Positions 8,898 through 17,893 are shown, counted from the stretch's first letter. The stretch is DNA of 35,952 nt from Ochrobactrum teleogrylli (GCF_006376685.1 NZ_VEWL01000023.1:1-35952); one strand, 5' to 3'. The notes: a model not told the origin generated them from the letters alone. Translations and numbers: made by a program.

Positions 8898-9725
8898 ATG
8901 CGTCGTTTCATTTCTGCGGCGGGGGCCGCGCTTGTTTTCGCTTGCAGCACGGCAGGCGCTGTCGAGGTTTCACCGCAGGATGCGGCCCAACCGGAAAAGG
9001 TTCGGATCGTGGAGCCGCAGCTGCGCATCGCACGCGGCGGCAGTGCAACGCCGCAAGTGGCGCTGACGCTTGATGCCTGCATGGGCAAGACGGACCATCG
9101 CATTCTCGATACGCTGGTCAAGGAGCGCATTCCCGCGACGATCTTTGTGACCGGGCGCTGGTTGAAACAAAACGCAGAAGCCTTTGCGGTGATGAAAGCC
9201 AATCCCGACCTGTTCGCGATTGAGGATCACGGCGCCATGCATGTTCCGGCCATTACCAATGTGCCGACCATGTATGGCATCAAGACCGCCGGATCGCTGG
9301 ATGCCGTGCGCTCGGAAATCGAGGGCGGATCGACGTCGATTGTCGGGGCTGGTGCGCCAAAGCCGCAATATTATCGCGATGCGACAGCCCGCTATTCGAC
9401 CGATGCTGTGGCGCTCGCCACAAGCCTTGGCTACAAGATCGGCGGTTATTCGCTGAATGGGGATCAGGGCGCATCGTTGCTTGCGCCGACTGTGGCGCGG
9501 CGCATATCGGCGGCCCGCGATGGCGATGTCATCATCTCGCATATCAATCAGCCGACACGGTCGGCGGGCGAGGGCGTTGCCAAAGGCATAATGGCGCTGA
9601 AGGCCAAGGGAATGAAATTCGTGCTGCTGCGCGATGTTGAAACGTCGATGACGCTGAACCCGGTGCCTGCGCACAATCTTCAGGCGGGTGTTCCAGGCGT
9701 CAAAAAATCCACCCCGCCGAAATGA
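8898..9725 (+). CDS. Exported NodB-like polysaccharide deacetylase-family protein with altered active site
   Basis: A 275-residue secreted protein. Residues 1-21 form a signal peptide (MRRFISAAGAALVFACSTAG). The rest is a carbohydrate esterase 4 (NodB homology) fold: PQVALTLDACMGKTDHRILD (motif 1), IPATIFVTGRWL, EDHGAMHVP (motif 2, His111 and His115 as metal ligands), IGGYSLNGD, and GDVIISHINQPTRSAGEG near the end. Known CE4 enzymes remove acetyl groups from peptidoglycan, chitin or other N-acetylated glycans in the envelope. Motif 1 normally reads TFDDG with two Asp; here it is TLDAC, so the catalytic base (Asp59) is present while the usual metal-binding second Asp is Ala60. Activity may be altered or rest on another residue. 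It ends back-to-back with the convergent hypothetical gene, with no bases between. Confidence 0.8.
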   Translation: MRRFISAAGAALVFACSTAGAVEVSPQDAAQPEKVRIVEPQLRIARGGSATPQVALTLDACMGKTDHRILDTLVKERIPATIFVTGRWLKQNAEAFAVMKANPDLFAIEDHGAMHVPAITNVPTMYGIKTAGSLDAVRSEIEGGSTSIVGAGAPKPQYYRDATARYSTDAVALATSLGYKIGGYSLNGDQGASLLAPTVARRISAARDGDVIISHINQPTRSAGEGVAKGIMALKAKGMKFVLLRDVETSMTLNPVPAHNLQAGVPGVKKSTPPK

Positions 9726-10163
9726 TCAAGCGCCGTTGGTCTGCTCCTTCGGCGACAGGCTTTTCATGACGGCGGCATAGTTGCGGCCAAGGCTTTCGAA
9801 AAGCGCATTCTCGCCCTTCGGCGGTTCGACCGACAGGGTTGTGCCGTCATTGCGCAGCGTGACGAAAATCACCTGATCCTGCGGCTGCCCGGCAATGGCG
9901 ATCGCGCCGATGCGCTGGGCTTCGCTGGTGTCGAGCGCCGGCATGTTGAACAGAACTTCGCCACCCACACGTTCTGCGGCCTTGGCAAGCGCTGCATCAA
10001 ACCCCTCGATCAGCACGTCAATGGCCCCGAGCGCAAATTCCAGCTCGACGGCTTCGAGCGTCATCGTACTTGTTTCAAGACCCGTCTGGGCGCTTTCTTC
10101 GGCGCTGCCCGACCGGGTGGTGGTGCCAATCCCGTTGGCACTGTTTTCAGGCGCGTGGTTCAT
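9726..10163 (-). CDS. Hypothetical protein
   Basis: A 145-residue soluble protein that I do not recognise. The first 35 residues are polar and low in complexity (Ser/Thr/Gly/Glu-rich) and probably disordered. Residues 36-140 look like a compact alpha/beta domain (LEFALGAIDVLIEGFDAALAKAAERVG, then AIAGQPQDQVIFVTLRND). There is no signal peptide, membrane segment or cysteine cluster. The start at 10163 is preceded by GGAGAGGACGGA, a good ribosome site. The stop codon abuts that of the NodB-like gene on the other strand. Confidence 0.7.
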   Translation of the reverse strand: MNHAPENSANGIGTTTRSGSAEESAQTGLETSTMTLEAVELEFALGAIDVLIEGFDAALAKAAERVGGEVLFNMPALDTSEAQRIGAIAIAGQPQDQVIFVTLRNDGTTLSVEPPKGENALFESLGRNYAAVMKSLSPKEQTNGA

Positions 10164-10506
10164 TCCGTCCTCTCCGACGAATCCGAAAAAAGCCCCCTAA
10201 TAATCGATCATGCCCTTCATTAGTAGTTGCTGCAATGCTCTTTTGATTGATTTACCTCGCTTTTTTCTGTTAGGCGGCAATAGTGATCCGAAAATAGCCT
10301 GCACTTCATGCGTTTTTAGTGTGCCATGATCGCGCAATACGTGTGCTTTTCAGGCAGTAACGATGATTATGCAAAACTGTACAGCTGCATGTTTTGCCGG
10401 GTTCAAATCTCTCTGCTATTCATAAGCGTGGCTGAATGTTGTGGCCGTTTTGGGATTCTGCCGAAAAGTGCGTTGTATTTTTCGGGATGTGCTTCTGGGA
10501 ACCTGG
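10164..10506. other. Intergenic region between divergent genes
   Basis: About 340 bp, more AT-rich than its neighbours, between the divergent starts at 10163 and 10507. It should hold promoters for both genes. I see no convincing -35/-10 pair, operator palindrome or RNA gene. Weak open frames (for example from 10326) have no ribosome site or protein-like composition. Confidence 0.5.
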
Positions 10507-11295
10507 ATGAGAAAACTTCGCTATCAGCGGCGACAGTCGCGTTCTGCGGTCTGGGCCTTGCGGTTCGGGGTCTTCGCCGCCGTATTGCTGGCGCTGGCTT
10601 TCGTGCTGCACCGCTTCTGGAAGCTTGAAACGCCTGATTTCGTCCTTGCCGCCGGATTGAGCGGCGCTCTGGCCCTGCTGGCGCTGATCTGCGCAGCCAA
10701 GGGTTTTCGCAATCTCTGGGTCAATGGCGACAAGGGCGGGGCGCGATCCTTCACGGCCTGCGTGTTTGCCTGCATCGTGCTGGCGCCGCTCGGTTTGCTG
10801 GGCATTCTCTGGATCAGCTCGCCAGCACTCTATGATATTTCGACCGATTTCGAGACGCCGCCGCAATTTCCCACCGATATGCCCGCCCGCCTGCAATGGA
10901 TGAACCCGCTGACACCGGCGGTCAGCGGCGATGCGCTGACACAGCTCACCGCCTATCCCGATGTACTGGGCCGCCGCTATGAGGCAGCGCCCGACCGCGT
11001 GGCGCAGGGTGTGCAGACCGTGTTGAAGAGTTTCGGCTGGCAGGTGATCGTCAACGATGTGCCGTCGCCGGAGGAAAGCGCCACCCGCTTTGTCGCGACG
11101 GCGCATAGTTTCATTCTCGGTCTCAAGAGCGATATCGTTATCCGGCTGCTGGATGAAGGTGAAACCACCTATGTCGATATCCGTTCGCTCTCGCGCTATG
11201 GAAAACGCGATCTGGGGCAGAATGCGGCCTTCATCACCGAATTTCTTGGAAGCCTGGAAGGCGAAGTGAACAAGGCACCTGCGGACGTCGAATAG
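10507..11295 (+). CDS. DUF1499 domain membrane protein
   Basis: A 262-residue inner-membrane protein with three predicted membrane segments in the first 110 residues (WALRFGVFAAVLLALAFVL, FVLAAGLSGALALLALICA, FACIVLAPLGLLGILWIS). A soluble C-terminal DUF1499 domain follows (YPDVLGRRYEAAPDRVAQ ... FILGLKSDIVIRLLDEGE ... VDIRSLSRYGKRDLGQNAAFI). DUF1499 has no established function. The frame is open from GTG 10441, but ATG 10507 is preferred because it begins a basic stretch directly before the first membrane helix; its ribosome site (GGGA) is modest. It converges with the MBL-fold gene. Confidence 0.82.
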   Translation: MRKLRYQRRQSRSAVWALRFGVFAAVLLALAFVLHRFWKLETPDFVLAAGLSGALALLALICAAKGFRNLWVNGDKGGARSFTACVFACIVLAPLGLLGILWISSPALYDISTDFETPPQFPTDMPARLQWMNPLTPAVSGDALTQLTAYPDVLGRRYEAAPDRVAQGVQTVLKSFGWQVIVNDVPSPEESATRFVATAHSFILGLKSDIVIRLLDEGETTYVDIRSLSRYGKRDLGQNAAFITEFLGSLEGEVNKAPADVE

Positions 11296-11301
11296 CGTTG
11301 T

Positions 11302-12207
11302 TTATGCAGGCTGGTAGATGTTGTCGAGCGATGGGTCGCCTTCGGTCACGATTTCCCCGCGCCCGACCAGATCTTCCAGATGCGCCAGCACCGACAGAGC
11401 TGCTGCGCCATGCAAGCGCGGATCGGTATCGCGATAGATCGCCTTCACCATGTCGCCGATGGTGCGGTCGCCTTGCATGATGCGCTGAAAAACCGCGCGC
11501 TCGCGCATTTTGCGATGGGCCCGCAATCCGCGCACAAAGGCGGCGGGCTTGGTCACCGCACCGCCATGGCCGGGCAGATAGACATGATCGTCACGTGCCA
11601 GAAGCTTTTCTAGCGAGGCCATATAGTCGCTCATCGAGCCATCCGGCGGGGCGACGATGGAGGTAGCCCAGGCCATCACATGATCGGCCGAAAACAGGAT
11701 ATCCGTGCCTTTCAGCCCGAATGCCATGTGGTTTGCGGCATGGCCCGGTGTGTGGAGGCCTTGAAGCGCCCAGCCATCGCCCTCCACGGTTCCGCCATCG
11801 GCAAGCACGATATCGGGCGCAAAATCCGTGTCGGCGCTGGCTTCGAGCACGTTCACTTCGCCCGCATGATAGGGGCGGGCGGGCCGGTGCGGGCCTTCGG
11901 CAACCGTTTTTGCACCCAGCTCGTTTTTGAGGCGCTCGGCCAGCGGCGAGTGATCGCGGTGCGTGTGGCTGACAAAAATATGGCTGACGGGGCGTCCTGC
12001 AATGGCGGCAAGCAGAGCCTGATAATGGGCCTCATCGACGGGACCCGGATCGATGATCGCCAGCGTGTCCCGGCCAACGATATAGCTGTTGGTGCCATGA
12101 AAGGTGAAGGCGCTCGGATTGTTCACCGTCACGCGGACAATCCCTTTACTTAGCTCAACCGGCTTCCCATATTCAGGAGAGAAACTGCTGTCGAAAACGA
12201 GCGCCAT
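11302..12207 (-). CDS. MBL-fold metallo-hydrolase (LACTB2-like)
   Basis: A 301-residue metallo-beta-lactamase-fold hydrolase, probably cytoplasmic. The dinuclear metal site is clear: HIFVSHTHRDHSPLAERL (HxHxDH motif), HTPGHAANHMAF (the next His) and LFSADHVMAW (bridging Asp), then a late His in LPGHGGAV. The C-terminal winged-helix-like tail (RERAVFQRIMQGDRTIGDMVKAIY ... ALSVLAHLEDLVGRGEIV) matches the LACTB2/YqgX-like group, some of which are nucleases. The natural substrate is unknown. ATG 12207 (MALVFDSSF) is chosen because GGAAATGA lies about 8 bp upstream; an in-frame ATG at 12216 and a TTG at 12222 are less well placed. Confidence 0.87.
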   Translation of the reverse strand: MALVFDSSFSPEYGKPVELSKGIVRVTVNNPSAFTFHGTNSYIVGRDTLAIIDPGPVDEAHYQALLAAIAGRPVSHIFVSHTHRDHSPLAERLKNELGAKTVAEGPHRPARPYHAGEVNVLEASADTDFAPDIVLADGGTVEGDGWALQGLHTPGHAANHMAFGLKGTDILFSADHVMAWATSIVAPPDGSMSDYMASLEKLLARDDHVYLPGHGGAVTKPAAFVRGLRAHRKMRERAVFQRIMQGDRTIGDMVKAIYRDTDPRLHGAAALSVLAHLEDLVGRGEIVTEGDPSLDNIYQPA

Positions 12208-12367
12208 GGAAGTCATTTCCAATTTATTTATGGTGTTATTGTCGAAACGGCATAGGCCTTATATAGTGGGATTTCAAACGGTAACTGCCTGATACGTCAA
12301 GAATGGACGTCAGAGGGTTGTGCGTTCGGAATTCGGAAATCGTATTCATCACGGTCAGGAGTTGGAT

Positions 12368-12598
12368 ATGCCGCACAGAGCAAAGTCACGCGTCGCTACC
12401 GCATCGCTCGCCGCCGAATCTCGTCAAACAAGACAGCTCGCCCGAATATTCTCCTTCCTTTCCCTTGGCCTGATCGGCGCGGCGCTCGTTGCGATTGCCG
12501 CTGGGGTGAAGGTTGATTTCATCTATATGATCATGGCGGTGCAGGCGGTGGCGCTCTTGGGCATTTCAGCGCTCTACGGCTTTTCAAAGAAAAAGTGA
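12368..12598 (+). CDS. Small two-helix membrane protein, hypothetical
   Basis: A 76-residue protein with a basic N-terminus (MPHRAKSRVATASLAAESRQ) and two hydrophobic helices: IFSFLSLGLIGAALVAIAAG and FIYMIMAVQAVALLGISALY. It ends in a lysine-rich tail (SKKK). ATG 12368 follows CAGGAGTTGGAT, a good ribosome site. I cannot name a family. It stands alone between a divergent gene and a terminator. Confidence 0.65.
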   Translation: MPHRAKSRVATASLAAESRQTRQLARIFSFLSLGLIGAALVAIAAGVKVDFIYMIMAVQAVALLGISALYGFSKKK

Positions 12599-12647
12599 AA
12601 CGCGCTCCCGCGCAAATGTGCAGGGCTTATTTCACGATGATTGCGAG

Positions 12648-12672
12648 AGGCCGGATCATGTCCGGCCTTTAT
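12648..12672 (+). terminator. Rho-independent terminator
   Basis: The arms AGGCCGGA (12648-12655) and TCCGGCCT (12661-12668) pair perfectly around a 5-base loop, followed by TTTAT. It ends the small membrane protein transcript and insulates the ureide genes. Confidence 0.75.
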
Positions 12673-12759
12673 CATATCTGATTGAAACTGCTTCGCGATT
12701 GACAAGCGGCGCGGGACAACGCTTTGTCATCCTCCAGTACTGTTTTTCGGGAGGCAAAG

Positions 12760-13269
12760 GTGAAGGTTGAGACGCTCGCGGTAGAGCCGCTGACCAAGCA
12801 AGCATTCGCGCCGTTCGGCGATGTCATCGAGGTTGAAGGGGCAGAGCGGCGTCTCATCAACAATGGTTCGACCGAGCGTTTTCATGATCTGGCGCGCGTC
12901 GAGGCAGAAGGCACGCAAGCGCGTGTGCTGATCAATATTTTCCGCGGCCAGTCTTTTGAAGCGCCCATCGATATCGTCATGATGGAGCGTCATCCCTTCG
13001 GTTCGCAGGCCTTCATACCGCTGGAGCGGCGTCCGTTTCTGGTCGTTGTCGCTGAAGATACCGACGGCAAGCCCGCACGGCCGCGTGTTTTCCTTGCCAA
13101 GGGCGATCAGGGCGTCAACTATCTCAAGAATGTCTGGCATCATCCGCTTCTGGCGCTTGAGCAGAAATCGGATTTTCTCATTGTCGACCGCGCTGGCAAG
13201 GAGGACAATCTGGAAGAATATTTCTTCCCGGATGTCGTTTTCCGCATCCAGTCGGCCAAACCAGTCTGA
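12760..13269 (+). CDS. allA: Ureidoglycolate lyase
   Basis: AllA splits ureidoglycolate into glyoxylate and urea, the last part of the purine/allantoin breakdown path. The 169-residue cupin-like protein shows family motifs: [14 protein letters not shown] at the start, [38 protein letters not shown], and [15 protein letters not shown] with the conserved tryptophan and histidines near the C-terminus. The start is a GTG at 12760 with GGGAGG 6 bp upstream; the frame stays open to 12724 without a better signal. It is followed after 18 bp by the HIU hydrolase gene, so the two are probably co-transcribed as a purine-degradation unit. Confidence 0.93.
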   Translation: MKVETLAVEPLTKQAFAPFGDVIEVEGAERRLINNGSTERFHDLARVEAEGTQARVLINIFRGQSFEAPIDIVMMERHPFGSQAFIPLERRPFLVVVAEDTDGKPARPRVFLAKGDQGVNYLKNVWHHPLLALEQKSDFLIVDRAGKEDNLEEYFFPDVVFRIQSAKPV

Positions 13270-13287
13270 ATATTATTCGAGGGAAAC

Positions 13288-13641
13288 ATGGGCAGACTTT
13301 CCACACACGTTCTCGACACAGCGCATGGCAGCCCGGCTGCGGCAATGCGCATTGAGCTCTATCGCATCAGCAAGGGCGCACCGGAACTGATCAAATGCGT
13401 TGTCACCAATCTGGACGGGCGCACTGATGCACCGCTGCTGACCGGCGACGACATGCAGATTGGCGTTTACGAGCTGCAATTCCATGTGGCCGAGTATTTT
13501 GCAGGGCGCGGGGCCGATCAGGCCAATCCGCCTTTCCTCGATCTCATTCCGATCCGGTTCGCCGTGGCGGATGTGGACGGACATTATCACGTGCCGCTGC
13601 TCGTCAGCCCTTGGTCCTATTCCACCTATCGCGGCAGCTGA
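13288..13641 (+). CDS. uraH: 5-hydroxyisourate hydrolase (transthyretin-like)
   Basis: UraH hydrolyses 5-hydroxyisourate, the product of urate oxidation, to OHCU. The 117 residues show the transthyretin-related signature: [15 protein letters not shown] at the N-terminus, an Arg/Asp-containing middle ([12 protein letters not shown]), and [18 protein letters not shown] at the C-terminus. The closing YRGS tetrapeptide marks true HIU hydrolases as opposed to transthyretin. A GAGGGAAAC ribosome site precedes the ATG. It pairs with allA; OHCU decarboxylase and allantoinase genes are not in the window. Confidence 0.95.
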   Translation: MGRLSTHVLDTAHGSPAAAMRIELYRISKGAPELIKCVVTNLDGRTDAPLLTGDDMQIGVYELQFHVAEYFAGRGADQANPPFLDLIPIRFAVADVDGHYHVPLLVSPWSYSTYRGS

Positions 13642-13709
13642 TCCGCACTTATCCCCGTGTCGTTCGCCTGGACTAAGCTCTTCGTATCACCAAACACGAG
13701 GAGCCGAAC

Positions 13710-14549
13710 ATGGATGAAACGCCCAATCTGAAACTTCCCTATATTCTGCCCAGTCAGGCGCAGAAGCATGTCACGCATAATGAAGCATTGCGGCTGCTGG
13801 ATGCGGTGGTGAATTTAAGTGTGAAATCGCGCAGCCTCGCCGCCCCACCGGCAGCACCTTCCGCTGGCGCGCGCTATATCGTTGCACTGCCCGCCTCAGG
13901 TGCTTGGTCCGGCAAGAACGGCATGGTCGCTTCGTTCATCGATGATGGCTGGCTGTTCATTCAACCGGCGATCGGCTGGCAAGCCTATGTCGAGGCGGAA
14001 GCGCAGCTTCTGGTTTTCGATGGAACGGACTGGAACCCCACCGGCGGAGGCGTGCCGGATGAACTGTCCGTATCGATGCTGGGCATTCAGGCGGCGGCGG
14101 ATGCGGTCAATCGTTTCTCGCTTTCGGCAGCGGCAAGCCTGTTCAACAATGCAGGCGCGGGACATCAGATCAAGGTCAACAAGCAGGCCGCGACCGACAC
14201 GGCGAGCCTTCTGTTCCAGACCAGCTGGACCGGCTATGCCGAAATGGGCCTGAACGGCAGCAGCGATTTCAGCATCAAGGTGAGTGACGATCTGGGCACG
14301 TGGCGTCAGGCAATGCGCGTGGATCGCGCGACGGGCAATGTTGCAATCGGAAGCAACGCACCGGTGACGCGTCTTGATGTCGATGGGCCGATCCGGCCTG
14401 CATCCTATTCGAAACTCACAATGCCTATCGCCGCGAATCACGGCGCGGGCGCCTTGATCTACGTTACGGATGCGTCGGCGGGCGCGCAGCTTGCCTATTC
14501 CGATGGCAGCGCATGGCGCAGCATCAGAACCGGCATCTTGATATCCTGA
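13710..14549 (+). CDS. DUF2793 domain protein (phage/GTA tail-type)
   Basis: A 279-residue protein whose N-terminal 110 residues fit DUF2793 (LKLPYILPSQAQKHVTHNEALRLLDAVVNL ... FIDDGWLFIQPAIGWQAYV). This domain is found in alphaproteobacterial prophage and gene-transfer-agent structural proteins. The C-terminal half resembles the stalk of tail-fibre proteins (VSDDLGTWRQAMRVDRATGN, NVAIGSNAPVTRLDVDGPI) and ends LAYSDGSAWRSIRTG. No other phage gene lies nearby, so it is an orphan or independently kept gene. AGGAGC lies 7 bp before the start, and a strong terminator follows. Confidence 0.8.
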   Translation: MDETPNLKLPYILPSQAQKHVTHNEALRLLDAVVNLSVKSRSLAAPPAAPSAGARYIVALPASGAWSGKNGMVASFIDDGWLFIQPAIGWQAYVEAEAQLLVFDGTDWNPTGGGVPDELSVSMLGIQAAADAVNRFSLSAAASLFNNAGAGHQIKVNKQAATDTASLLFQTSWTGYAEMGLNGSSDFSIKVSDDLGTWRQAMRVDRATGNVAIGSNAPVTRLDVDGPIRPASYSKLTMPIAANHGAGALIYVTDASAGAQLAYSDGSAWRSIRTGILIS

Positions 14550-14556
14550 GTGGTAT

Positions 14557-14587
14557 CTGTCTGGAAAAGCGAAATTTTTCCAGACAG
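14557..14587 (+). terminator. Hairpin terminator after the DUF2793 gene
   Basis: A perfect 12-bp inverted repeat (CTGTCTGGAAAA at 14557-14568 / TTTTCCAGACAG at 14576-14587) with a 7-base loop begins 7 bp after the stop codon. The T tract lies inside the arm rather than after it, so it may work in either direction. Confidence 0.75.
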
Positions 14588-14809
14588 GTCGCCTTTTCCG
14601 ACGCTTTTATGCCGCACCGGCATATTAATCGCCTGAAACGTGTTCGTTAATCTTATGCAGGCTCAATTCATATGGTTCGTCTGGCGGACTCATGCTAACG
14701 GTTGCGGAATAATTCTAGGGGCTTCATCCGTCGGGTAAAAAGAGAGTTTTTTGCTGCCGACAGGAGCGGTATTTGTTTCGCTCTGTCTTGAGAGCAGGAT
14801 AATGCGCGT

Positions 14810-16678
14810 ATGAGTTTGAGATATCCTTGGCAAAGGCTGGCGCTTTTGCCACGACTGACCAAGCAGATTATTTTGATGCTGAGCGATTGCGTTCTGCTGT
14901 TGCTCAGCGCTTATCTGGCATTTGTCATTCGTCTGGGCTTTGTTTTTACGCCCAGCAAGGCACAACTTTTTCTGATTGTCATCGCGCCCATTCTGACCGT
15001 TCCGGTTTTCATCCGGTTCGGACTTTATCGGGCGATCATCCGCTATCTTGCGGAACGCGCCATCTGGCCGATCTTTCAGGCGACCGCAGTGGCGGCTCTA
15101 TTCTGGGTCGCGCTGGTCTTTCTGATGGAGCTTTACGGCAATGCCGGTCTGCCGCGCTCGGTTCCGCTTCTTTATTGGCTGTTGAGCACGGTGCTGATCA
15201 CGGCAAGCCGTTTCGGCGCGAAATGGTTGCTGCGCAATGCCGAAACCGGCCGGACTTATACCAGCTCGGCGCTGATCGTTGGCGTCGGAGAGCCTGCGCG
15301 CCAGCTGGCGACGGCGCTGCGCAGCCATAGCGATACGATGGTCGTTGGCTTTGTCGATCCGGCTGGGCAGCTCAAGGGCATGGATATTATCGGTCTGCGC
15401 GTCTATGGGGCTGAAGACATGCCTGCGCTTATTGAAAATTACGGCGTCAAACAGGTGCTCGTATCCGAACCGGGACTCGATCAGAAACAGCGTCAGGACT
15501 TTGCCCGTCTGCTTGGTCGGCTTCCGGTCAATACGCGGATTCTACCGCCGATTGCCGATTTGAGCGCAGGCAAATATCTCGTTTCGGCGCTGCGCAATAT
15601 CGAAATCGATGACCTTCTTGGTCGCTCGCCGGTGCCACCGGATGCAGAACTGCTGCGTGAAGTGGTCGAAGGTCGCCGCATCATGGTGACGGGCGCAGGC
15701 GGCTCTATCGGCAGCCAGCTTTGCCGGACCATCGTGCAGTGGAATCCCGAATGTCTGGTGCTGTTTGAATCGAGCGAGTTCGCGCTTTATCAGATCGAGC
15801 GGCAGTTGCGACAAATTGCGTCCTGCCAGATCGTGCCGGTGCTGGGGTCCGTGCGCGACCGCGCTTATGTCGAGCAGGCGCTGCGCAATAATCACATTGA
15901 CACGGTCTATCACTGCGCTGCCTATAAACATGTGCCGCTGGTCGAGAAAAATCCTCTCATCGGCATTTGCAACAATGTGTTCGGCACGCTCGACGTGGCG
16001 GAAGCCGCACTTGCAACCGACGTCGAGCGTATGGTGCTAATTTCGTCGGACAAGGCGGTTCGGCCAACGAATGTCATGGGCGCGACCAAACGCTGGGCCG
16101 AACTGGTCGTCTATTATTACGGCTTGCTGGCCGCACAGGCGGGCAAGGAAAAAGCATTCTATTCGGTCCGTTTCGGCAATGTGCTTGGTTCGAATGGCTC
16201 GGTTGTGCCGCTTTTCCGCGAGCAGATCGCCAATGGCGGGCCGATCACCCTGACTCATGAGGACATGACGCGCTATTTCATGTCGATCAAGGAAGCGGCG
16301 GAACTGATCGTGCAGTCAGGCGCGATTGCCGAATCCGGCGATACGGTGCTGCTGGAAATGGGCGAGCCAGTGAAAATCCGCGATCTGGCCGAGAACATGA
16401 TCCTGCTGGCCGGTCTGACGATGCGCAATGCGGAAAACCCGAATGGCGACATCGGCATTGAAGTGACGGGCATTCGCGAAGGCGAGAAGATGTATGAAGA
16501 ACTCTTCTACGATCCGTCGCAGGCGCAGACCACCCGGCATCCGAAGATCATGCGCGCGCCGAAAGGAAACAAGGCGGCCGTTAATGTGCCGGAAAGCCTT
16601 CAGCGCCTTCAGGAGGCGATGGAAAGCGGCGATGTGGAAACAGTGCGCAAGGTTCTCTTCAGCGTTATAGCTTCCTGA
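14810..16678 (+). CDS. wbkD: Membrane-anchored nucleotide-sugar 4,6-dehydratase (WbkD/WbpM/FlaA1 family)
   Basis: A 622-residue inner-membrane enzyme that should convert UDP-GlcNAc to its 4-keto-6-deoxy form, the first step toward QuiNAc and related sugars. The N-terminal 130 residues hold four membrane helices, followed by a first Rossmann-like domain (ALIVGVGEPARQLATALRSH). The catalytic SDR domain begins at about 294 with VTGAGGSIGSQLCR. It continues with HCAAYKHVPLVEKNP and SSDKAVRPTNVMGATKRWAE, where Met replaces the usual Tyr (SMK triad, known for the long WbpM type). The C-terminal part has EGEKMYEELFYDPSQ. In Brucella, wbkD lies beside wbkF and supplies the O-polysaccharide primer sugar; that same pair is kept here. 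It overlaps the end of the convergent wbkF-like gene by 14 bp. Confidence 0.9.
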   Translation: MSLRYPWQRLALLPRLTKQIILMLSDCVLLLLSAYLAFVIRLGFVFTPSKAQLFLIVIAPILTVPVFIRFGLYRAIIRYLAERAIWPIFQATAVAALFWVALVFLMELYGNAGLPRSVPLLYWLLSTVLITASRFGAKWLLRNAETGRTYTSSALIVGVGEPARQLATALRSHSDTMVVGFVDPAGQLKGMDIIGLRVYGAEDMPALIENYGVKQVLVSEPGLDQKQRQDFARLLGRLPVNTRILPPIADLSAGKYLVSALRNIEIDDLLGRSPVPPDAELLREVVEGRRIMVTGAGGSIGSQLCRTIVQWNPECLVLFESSEFALYQIERQLRQIASCQIVPVLGSVRDRAYVEQALRNNHIDTVYHCAAYKHVPLVEKNPLIGICNNVFGTLDVAEAALATDVERMVLISSDKAVRPTNVMGATKRWAELVVYYYGLLAAQAGKEKAFYSVRFGNVLGSNGSVVPLFREQIANGGPITLTHEDMTRYFMSIKEAAELIVQSGAIAESGDTVLLEMGEPVKIRDLAENMILLAGLTMRNAENPNGDIGIEVTGIREGEKMYEELFYDPSQAQTTRHPKIMRAPKGNKAAVNVPESLQRLQEAMESGDVETVRKVLFSVIAS

Positions 16679-17672
16679 AACGTCCGCGAAAATCCAGCAG
16701 CAGGACCAGCGTGGCGACCACCGCGACGAGCAGGAAAGCCACGCGCGTGATCAGATGGTCAAGTGCAAGAAGCGCTATCGCACAGGCAATCAGGATGAGA
16801 TTGAGAAGCGCCACGTGGCCGACGACTTTCACGACGCTCCAGCCAGCACGTTTGGCTACCTGATAGGCGTGTTTCGAATGGGCTTTCAGGATGTTCTCGC
16901 CTTGAGCAAGACGCATGATGATGGTCGAGCCTGCATCCAGAATGTAGTAAAGCGGCAAAATCAAAGCCACGACGATGTGGGTCTCGCGCGCCAGCACAAG
17001 CAGGGCCGTGCCGGTCATAAGACCGAGCGGCAAGCTTCCCGAATCACCAAGGAAAATGCGGGCAGGGGGGCGGTTGAAGAACGCGAAACCCAGCAGCGCC
17101 CCTGCGATGGCAGCGCCGAGACCACCGCTCTCCATGCCTGCGAGACCGAGTGCTGCGAGCAGTGCGACGCCTGCCAAAGGCAGCCCTAATCCCGCAACGG
17201 TCATGAGGTCGAGACCGTCCATGAAGTTCGTGACATTGATGGCGACCAGCAGCGCAAGCACGATCAATGCTGCTTCCAGCCAATGCGGTAGCAAATCCGG
17301 CAAAAGTCTGTAATCAGGTCCCAGGCCATAAAGAACGATACAGGCAGCCAAGAACTGCGATCCGAGGCGAATGACCTCAGAAAGTTCATAACGGTCATCC
17401 AGCCCTCCGACGATCCACAGCAGTCCCGATGCGCCGACCAGACAGAGCAGCAACCGATTGGCGATCTCCAGATCGATCCCGAAGATCAGCAATGTTACGA
17501 GTACGGCAGGAATAAGCGCCAGTCCGCCGATCTGCCTTGCTGCCACATTATGGTTGGAACGCGAATTCATCCGCGCAGCCAGAAAGGGAGGCGGCAGCAG
17601 GCGGGAAAGAATCACTAGGCCCAGACCGCACAGAACAGCACCGAATAAAAACGAGATTGCCAAAAAAAGCAT
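16665..17672 (-). CDS. wbkF: Polyprenyl-phosphate glycosyl-1-phosphate transferase (WbkF/WecA/MraY family)
   Basis: A 335-residue polytopic enzyme that starts O-antigen synthesis by loading a sugar-1-phosphate, probably QuiNAc or GlcNAc, onto undecaprenyl phosphate at the inner membrane. About ten hydrophobic segments are visible. Family motifs are present: VGGLDDRYELSEVIRLGSQF (the DD motif that binds Mg), VTNFMDGLDLMTVAG, RIFLGDSGSLPLGLM, and the basic loop AHSKHAYQVAKRAGWSVVK. The start codon ATG 17672 has only a weak ribosome site. It converges with wbkD. In Brucella this protein is required for smooth LPS. Confidence 0.9.
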   Translation of the reverse strand: MLFLAISFLFGAVLCGLGLVILSRLLPPPFLAARMNSRSNHNVAARQIGGLALIPAVLVTLLIFGIDLEIANRLLLCLVGASGLLWIVGGLDDRYELSEVIRLGSQFLAACIVLYGLGPDYRLLPDLLPHWLEAALIVLALLVAINVTNFMDGLDLMTVAGLGLPLAGVALLAALGLAGMESGGLGAAIAGALLGFAFFNRPPARIFLGDSGSLPLGLMTGTALLVLARETHIVVALILPLYYILDAGSTIIMRLAQGENILKAHSKHAYQVAKRAGWSVVKVVGHVALLNLILIACAIALLALDHLITRVAFLLVAVVATLVLLLDFRGRFRKL

Positions 17673-17832
17673 AAGGATACCGACGGCAAATAAGACTGAT
17701 AACAGGGATTATCAGCTTTGCCGTTCGACGCAAATCCCTGCTTGCATTACGGGTGGAAGAAGTACGCCGTTGAATCGGCATAGCGCTTGATCTGGTAGTT
17801 TATACACCAGCGTAGATTTCGCGAATAGGCGA

Positions 17833-17860
17833 TTGCGCTTGCCAAATGAAGCGGCTATAA
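17833..17860 (+). promoter_or_regulatory. Possible promoter of tRNA-Gln
   Basis: TTGCGC (17833-17838) and CTATAA (17855-17860), spaced 16 bp, lie 33 bp before the tRNA. They fit a sigma-70-type promoter loosely. A single weak match; no transcript evidence. Confidence 0.3.
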
Positions 17861-17893
17861 GGCCGCGCAACCGATTGCTTCGGTTTGATTTGT

